Assembly: GCF_018397995.1 (NCBI RefSeq)
Contig: NZ_BBQH01000047.1
Span: 1 to 45,829 of the forward strand
DNA length: 45,829 bases
Direction: 5' to 3'
Source: Rhizomonospora bruguierae
Lineage (GTDB): Bacteria > Actinomycetota > Actinomycetes > Mycobacteriales > Micromonosporaceae
Below, piece by piece: positions 42,185-45,829 of the stretch. The notes under the pieces are model-generated. The model did not search any database. It saw only the letters and a program-made list of their open reading frames with translations, and was not told where the DNA came from. The translations under genes were made by a program, and so were the position numbers. The first letter of the stretch is position 1. Every line of letters starts with the position of its first letter.

Positions 42185-43257
42185 GGCGGGGCGGTGTGCT
42201 CGCGGCCGGTGCGGCGGTGCTGACGGTCGCGGTGGCGGTCGCGGCCAGCCTCGGCCTGGGTGGCGCCCGCGGCGAGGGCGCGGACGGCGGCGGCGTGGAC
42301 GTCGCCCCCGTCACGGCGCCGGTGACCCGGCAGACGCTGGTGCGCACGGTGACCCTGGCCGGTGACCTCGACTACGGCGCCACCACGCCGCTCGCGGTGG
42401 CCGCCGAGGGCACCGTCACCTGGCTGGCCCCGGTGGGTGTCACGGTCCGCCGCGGCGACCCGCTGCTGCGCGTGGACGAGCGCCCGGTGCTGCTGCTGTA
42501 CGGCGCGGTGCCGATGTACCGCGCGCTCGCGGCCGGCGCGACCGGCGCCGACGTCGCGCAGTTCGAACGGAACCTGGCCGCCCTCGGCTACACCGGATTG
42601 ACCGTGGACGACACGTTCAGTGCCGCGACCGCCGCGGCCGTCAAGCGGTGGCAGCGGGACCTGGGTCTGCCCGAGACCGGGACGGTGGAGCGGGAGCGGG
42701 TGGTGTACGCGCCCGGCGCGGTCCGGATCGGCGAGCACCGGGTCCGGGTGGGCGCGGCGGCGACCGGGGAGGTGCTCGGGTACACGGGCAGCACGAAGGT
42801 GGTCACCGTCCAGGCGCAGGCCGGGCAGGTGGGCTGGGCGACGCGGGGTGCGGCGGTGACGGTCGTGCTGCCCGGTGGGGTCACCCTGGCGGGCAAGGTG
42901 GACCGGGTCGGCGCCGAGGCGCTGCCGGCGTCGGGCGGGCAGGAGGGGGAGCCGGCCAGTCCCGGCACCGGCGGCGCGACCGTCGCGGTGACCGTCACCA
43001 TCGCCGACCAGCGCGCCGTCGCGAAGATCGAACGCTCGCCGGTCGACGTGCGGTACGTCGCCGAGCGCCGCGCGGACGCGCTGACCGTGCCGGTGGGCGC
43101 CCTGCTGGCGCTGGCCGAGGGCGGGTACGGGGTGGAGATCGTCTCCGGCGGCGGCGCGCGGACCGTGGCGGTCGAGACCGGGCTGTTCTCCGACGGGCGG
43201 GTCGAGGTGCGCGGCCCGGACCTGGCCGAGGGCGTCCTGGTGGCGGTGCCGCAATGA
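42181..43257 (+). CDS. HlyD/MacA-like adaptor with embedded peptidoglycan-binding domain
   Basis: 358 aa. One N-terminal membrane helix ([20 protein letters not shown]) is followed by half a lipoyl/barrel-sandwich motif ([24 protein letters not shown]), then a PG_binding_1 domain at ~117-160 ([38 protein letters not shown]), then the second lipoyl half ([20 protein letters not shown]) and the beta-barrel with VPVGALLAL. It probably couples the ABC transporter to the cell wall outside the membrane. ATG 42181 overlaps the lipoprotein stop, and its own stop overlaps the ATPase start. Confidence 0.88.
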   Translation: MRRGGVLAAGAAVLTVAVAVAASLGLGGARGEGADGGGVDVAPVTAPVTRQTLVRTVTLAGDLDYGATTPLAVAAEGTVTWLAPVGVTVRRGDPLLRVDERPVLLLYGAVPMYRALAAGATGADVAQFERNLAALGYTGLTVDDTFSAATAAAVKRWQRDLGLPETGTVERERVVYAPGAVRIGEHRVRVGAAATGEVLGYTGSTKVVTVQAQAGQVGWATRGAAVTVVLPGGVTLAGKVDRVGAEALPASGGQEGEPASPGTGGATVAVTVTIADQRAVAKIERSPVDVRYVAERRADALTVPVGALLALAEGGYGVEIVSGGGARTVAVETGLFSDGRVEVRGPDLAEGVLVAVPQ

Positions 43258-43925
43258 CCGACCCCGCGATGATCGAACTGGTGGACGTGACCAGGACCTA
43301 TCCGGGCGGGGTGACCGCGCTGGCCGGGGTGACCGCGCGCGTCGAGGCGGGCGAGCTGGTCGGCGTGGTTGGCCGGTCCGGCTCCGGCAAGTCGACCCTG
43401 CTGCACCTGATCGGCACGCTGGACCGCCCCTCGTCGGGCTCGCTGCGGGTGGCCGGGCACGAGGTGGCCGGCCTGGCGGACCGGGCGCTGTCGGCGCTGC
43501 GGGCCCGGCACATCGGGTTCGTGTTCCAACAGTTCCACCTCGCGGCCGGCGCCTCGGCGGTGGACAACGTCGCGGACGGCCTGCTGTACGCGGGGGTCGG
43601 GCTGCGGGAGCGGCGCCGGCGGGCGGTGGCGGCGCTGGAGCGGGTGGGCCTGGGGCACCGGCTGGGGCACCGGCCGGGCGCGCTGTCCGGCGGCGAGCGG
43701 CAGCGCGTGGCGATCGCGCGGGCGGTCGTGGGCGACCCGCCGCTGTTGCTGGCCGACGAGCCGACCGGGAACCTGGACTCCGGGTCGGGGGCGCAGGTGC
43801 TGTCGCTGCTGCGGGAGCTGAACGCGGCCGGGACGACGATCGTGGTGGTCACGCACGACGCGGCGATGGCCGCCACCCTCCCGCGTCGGCTCGCCGTGCA
43901 CGACGGGCGGGTGACCGATGGCTGA
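43254..43925 (+). CDS. MacB/LolD-type ABC transporter ATP-binding protein
   Basis: 223 aa. Walker A is [14 protein letters not shown], the Q-loop is in VFQQFHL, the signature is [14 protein letters not shown], Walker B is [13 protein letters not shown], and the switch His is in VVVTHDAAM. The E-P-T-G-N-L-D pattern places it in the MacB/LolD/FtsE group that powers mechanotransmission without passing substrate through the membrane. ATG 43254 overlaps the adaptor stop, and its end overlaps the permease start by 8 bases. Confidence 0.95.
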   Translation: MTDPAMIELVDVTRTYPGGVTALAGVTARVEAGELVGVVGRSGSGKSTLLHLIGTLDRPSSGSLRVAGHEVAGLADRALSALRARHIGFVFQQFHLAAGASAVDNVADGLLYAGVGLRERRRRAVAALERVGLGHRLGHRPGALSGGERQRVAIARAVVGDPPLLLADEPTGNLDSGSGAQVLSLLRELNAAGTTIVVVTHDAAMAATLPRRLAVHDGRVTDG

Positions 43926-45174
43926 CCGTCGCCTCCCGACCGGCGGGCAAGCCGGCCAACTCGCACCGGCCGGCCGAAAGGCCGGCCAGCTCACGCCGGC
44001 CCGGCTCGGCCCGGCGGACCTGGCGCGGCTCGGCGCCGCGGGGATGCGGGCGCGGCCGCTGCGGGCGGTGCTGTCCGCGCTCGGCATCGCCATCGGCATC
44101 GCCGCCATGCTCGCCGTCGTCGGCATCGCCACCTCCAGCCGGGCCGAGCTGACCCGCACCCTGGACCGGCTCGGCACCAACCTGCTCACCGTCGCGCCGG
44201 GTGCCGGCATCACCGGCGAGCGGACCCGGCTGCCCGCGCAGGCCACCGCGATGATCGGCCGGATCGGGCCGGTCCAGGCGGTGGCCGCCACGGCCGCCCT
44301 CGAGGACGTGGCCGTCTACCGCAACGACCACATCCCGTCCGGGCAGACCGGCAGCATCGCGGTGTTCGCCGCGGAACCCGGCCTGCCCGGCACGGTGGGC
44401 GCCACGCTCGCCCGGGGCTCCTGGCTCACCCCGGCCACCGAGCGGTACCCGGCGGTCGTGCTGGGCGCCACCGCCGCGCAGCGGCTCGGCGTACGCGTGA
44501 TGGGTACCCGGGTGTGGCTGGGCGGGGAGTGGTTCGCGGTGGTGGGCGTGCTGCGTCCGGTGCCGCTCGCCGGGGAGTTGGACTCGGCGGCCCTGGTCGG
44601 CTGGCCCGCCGCGACCGCGTACCTGGGCTTCGCCGGCAACCCCACCACGGTGTACGTGCGCGCCGCGCCGCAGCGGGTCGAGGCGGTCCGCGCGGTGCTC
44701 GGCCGGACGGCGAAGCCGCAGGCCCCGGACGAGGTGCGGGTCTCCCGCCCGTCCGACGCCCTCGCCGCGCGGCGGGCCGCCGACGCCGCGCTCACCGGCA
44801 TGCTGCTCGGACTCGGGGCGGTGGCGCTGTTCGTCGGCGGCCTGGGGGTGGCCAACACGATGGTCATCTCCGTGCTGGAGCGCCGGGCCGAGGTCGGGTT
44901 GCGCCGGGCGCTGGGCGCCACCCGGGGGCAGATCCGGGCCCAGTTCCTCGCCGAGTCGCTGCTGCTGTCCGCGTTGGGCGGCGCCGCGGGCACCCTGCTC
45001 GGCGCGCTGGTGACCGCCGGGTACGCGGGCGGCCGCGGCTGGCCGGTCAGCCTGCCGGCCTGGGCGTCGGCGGCCGGGGTCGGCGTGACGGTCGTGGTCG
45101 GTGCGCTGGCGGGGCTCTACCCGGCGGTCCGCGCCAGCCGGCTCGCCCCCACGGAGGCCCTCGCCGCGCCGTAA
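43918..45174 (+). CDS. MacB/FtsX-type ABC transporter permease
   Basis: 418 aa. A Gly/Ala-rich cytosolic start of ~50 residues leads into the first membrane helix ([20 protein letters not shown]), a periplasm-facing MacB_PCD domain of ~200 residues, then three helices near the C-terminus with the FtsX signatures [20 protein letters not shown] and [20 protein letters not shown]. The ending [18 protein letters not shown] is standard for the family. Together with the adaptor and ATPase it forms a MacAB-like unit; export of a peptide or toxic amphiphile is a guess. The 8-base overlap with the ATPase gene indicates coupling. Confidence 0.94.
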   Translation: MADRRLPTGGQAGQLAPAGRKAGQLTPARLGPADLARLGAAGMRARPLRAVLSALGIAIGIAAMLAVVGIATSSRAELTRTLDRLGTNLLTVAPGAGITGERTRLPAQATAMIGRIGPVQAVAATAALEDVAVYRNDHIPSGQTGSIAVFAAEPGLPGTVGATLARGSWLTPATERYPAVVLGATAAQRLGVRVMGTRVWLGGEWFAVVGVLRPVPLAGELDSAALVGWPAATAYLGFAGNPTTVYVRAAPQRVEAVRAVLGRTAKPQAPDEVRVSRPSDALAARRAADAALTGMLLGLGAVALFVGGLGVANTMVISVLERRAEVGLRRALGATRGQIRAQFLAESLLLSALGGAAGTLLGALVTAGYAGGRGWPVSLPAWASAAGVGVTVVVGALAGLYPAVRASRLAPTEALAAP

Positions 45175-45228
45175 CGGGCCGCCGGGCGCGTGTCGCGGCG
45201 GGGGCGCCGGACGGGACCCGATAGTGTG

Positions 45229-45244
45229 TCGAACACACGTACGT
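45229..45244 (+). promoter_or_regulatory. SOS (LexA) box upstream of ruvC
   Basis: TCGAACACACGTACGT matches the actinobacterial LexA consensus TCGAAC-N4-GTTCGA at 10 of 12 defined positions. It follows TAGTGT (45222-45227), a possible -10, and ends 18 bases before the start codon. Confidence 0.65.
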
Positions 45245-45262
45245 CAGGTCGGGAGGGGGCGC

Positions 45263-45829
45263 GTGGTGCGGGTGCTCGGCGTCGACCCGGGGCTGACCCG
45301 GTGCGGCGTCGGCGTCGTCGAGGGCGTGCCGGGGCGGCCCTGCACGCTGGTCGCGTACTACGTGGTCTACACCGACCCGGAGGACGCCCTGCCGCTGCGG
45401 CTGCTGCACCTGGACCGGTCGCTGACCGACCTGATCGCCGAGCACCGGCCGCAGAGCGTGGCGGTGGAGCGGGTGTTCAGCCAGCACAACGTGCGCACGG
45501 TGATGGGCACCGCGCAGGCCGGCGCGGTGGCGGTGCTGGCCGCGGCGCGGGCCGGTCTGCCGCTGGAGCTGTATACGCCGAGCGAGGTCAAGGCGGCCGT
45601 GACCGGCTCCGGCCAGGCGGGAAAGGCGCAGGTCACGGCGATGGTCACCCGGCTGCTCGGGCTGGACGCCCCGCCCCGGCCGGCGGACGCGGCGGACGCG
45701 TTGGCGCTCGCGGTGTGTCACGTCTGGCGTGGCGGCACCCGGGCGAAGCTGTCCGCGGCGGCGGAGCGGCTGGCCGCCGCGGAGCGGGCGGCGCGCGGCA
45801 AGGGCGCCCGCCGCCGCGCCGAACTGGAG
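45263..45829 (+). CDS. ruvC: Holliday junction endodeoxyribonuclease RuvC (3' end outside window)
   Basis: 189 codons are visible and open to the right edge. Catalytic acids are seen in [12 protein letters not shown] (Asp8), [20 protein letters not shown] (Glu) and [14 protein letters not shown] (Asp pair), and [15 protein letters not shown] is the family stretch. RuvC resolves Holliday junctions with RuvAB, normally encoded next downstream. GTG 45263 has GGGAGG 7-8 bases upstream; GTG 45266 is equally in frame. The visible C-terminal part is Ala/Arg-rich and already exceeds the core fold. An SOS-like box upstream suggests damage induction. Confidence 0.96.
   Translation, partial: MVRVLGVDPGLTRCGVGVVEGVPGRPCTLVAYYVVYTDPEDALPLRLLHLDRSLTDLIAEHRPQSVAVERVFSQHNVRTVMGTAQAGAVAVLAAARAGLPLELYTPSEVKAAVTGSGQAGKAQVTAMVTRLLGLDAPPRPADAADALALAVCHVWRGGTRAKLSAAAERLAAAERAARGKGARRRAELE

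Overview
The window is high-GC actinobacterial DNA (third codon positions almost always G or C, many GTG and some TTG or CTG starts, dense genes with ATGA/GTGA overlaps). The gene set (partial type VII secretion locus with eccB and mycosin, mycothiol-dependent formaldehyde dehydrogenase, F420-type LLM oxidoreductase, phosphatidylinositol mannoside genes, and the order thrS - HIT - pgsA - patA - pimA - pdxS - pdxT - yebC - ruvC known from Mycobacterium and Streptomyces) points to a spore-forming actinomycete, most likely Micromonosporaceae. The family placement is inference; no rRNA or other marker is present. I see no tRNA, CRISPR array, transposase or phage module.

Layout. 1-5.8 kb, minus strand: a type VII secretion (ESX) segment with an acidic small protein, two WXG100-size proteins, EccB, mycosin, a 155-aa helical protein and a WXG-headed Pro/Gly-rich protein that runs off the left edge; EccC, EccD and EccE are not in view. 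5.8-10.4 kb, minus: a dolichol-phosphate-mannose-synthase-like glycosyltransferase, then (in transcription order) a MarR-like regulator, an LLM oxidoreductase and RecQ, and a 40-aa membrane protein. 10.6-18.3 kb: EboE, GNAT, mycothiol-dependent dehydrogenase, a holin-like/DUF3618/DUF4235 envelope trio, a cold-shock protein, aldo/keto reductase, trans-aconitate methyltransferase and an adenosine/aminofutalosine deaminase. 18.6-24.5 kb, minus: a two-component system, a secreted GH3-CBM2 glycosidase behind a CebR-like operator, and a cyclopropane-synthase-family methyltransferase.

24.6-36.9 kb is the conserved core: thrS, a GH63-like glycosylglycerate-hydrolase-type protein, an Ap4A-phosphorylase-like HIT protein, EF-G2 (opposite strand), the PI/PIM operon (pgsA, patA, pimA and a LemA-like membrane protein), pdxS, pdxT and yebC. 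37.4-45.2 kb is an accessory block lying between yebC and ruvC: an MFS exporter with twin TetR-type operators and its TetR regulator, then a tightly packed run of SigE-family sigma factor, membrane Asp-box beta-propeller, lipoprotein with a duplicated CMREHG motif, peptidoglycan-binding HlyD/MacA-like adaptor and MacB-type ABC ATPase and permease. ruvC, behind an SOS-like box, is cut by the right edge.

The best candidate for an under-described system is the 39.8-45.2 kb cassette. It looks like an envelope-sensing, MacAB-like export system for a Gram-positive wall, in which the adaptor carries a peptidoglycan-binding domain and the usual anti-sigma position is taken by a membrane-anchored beta-propeller.
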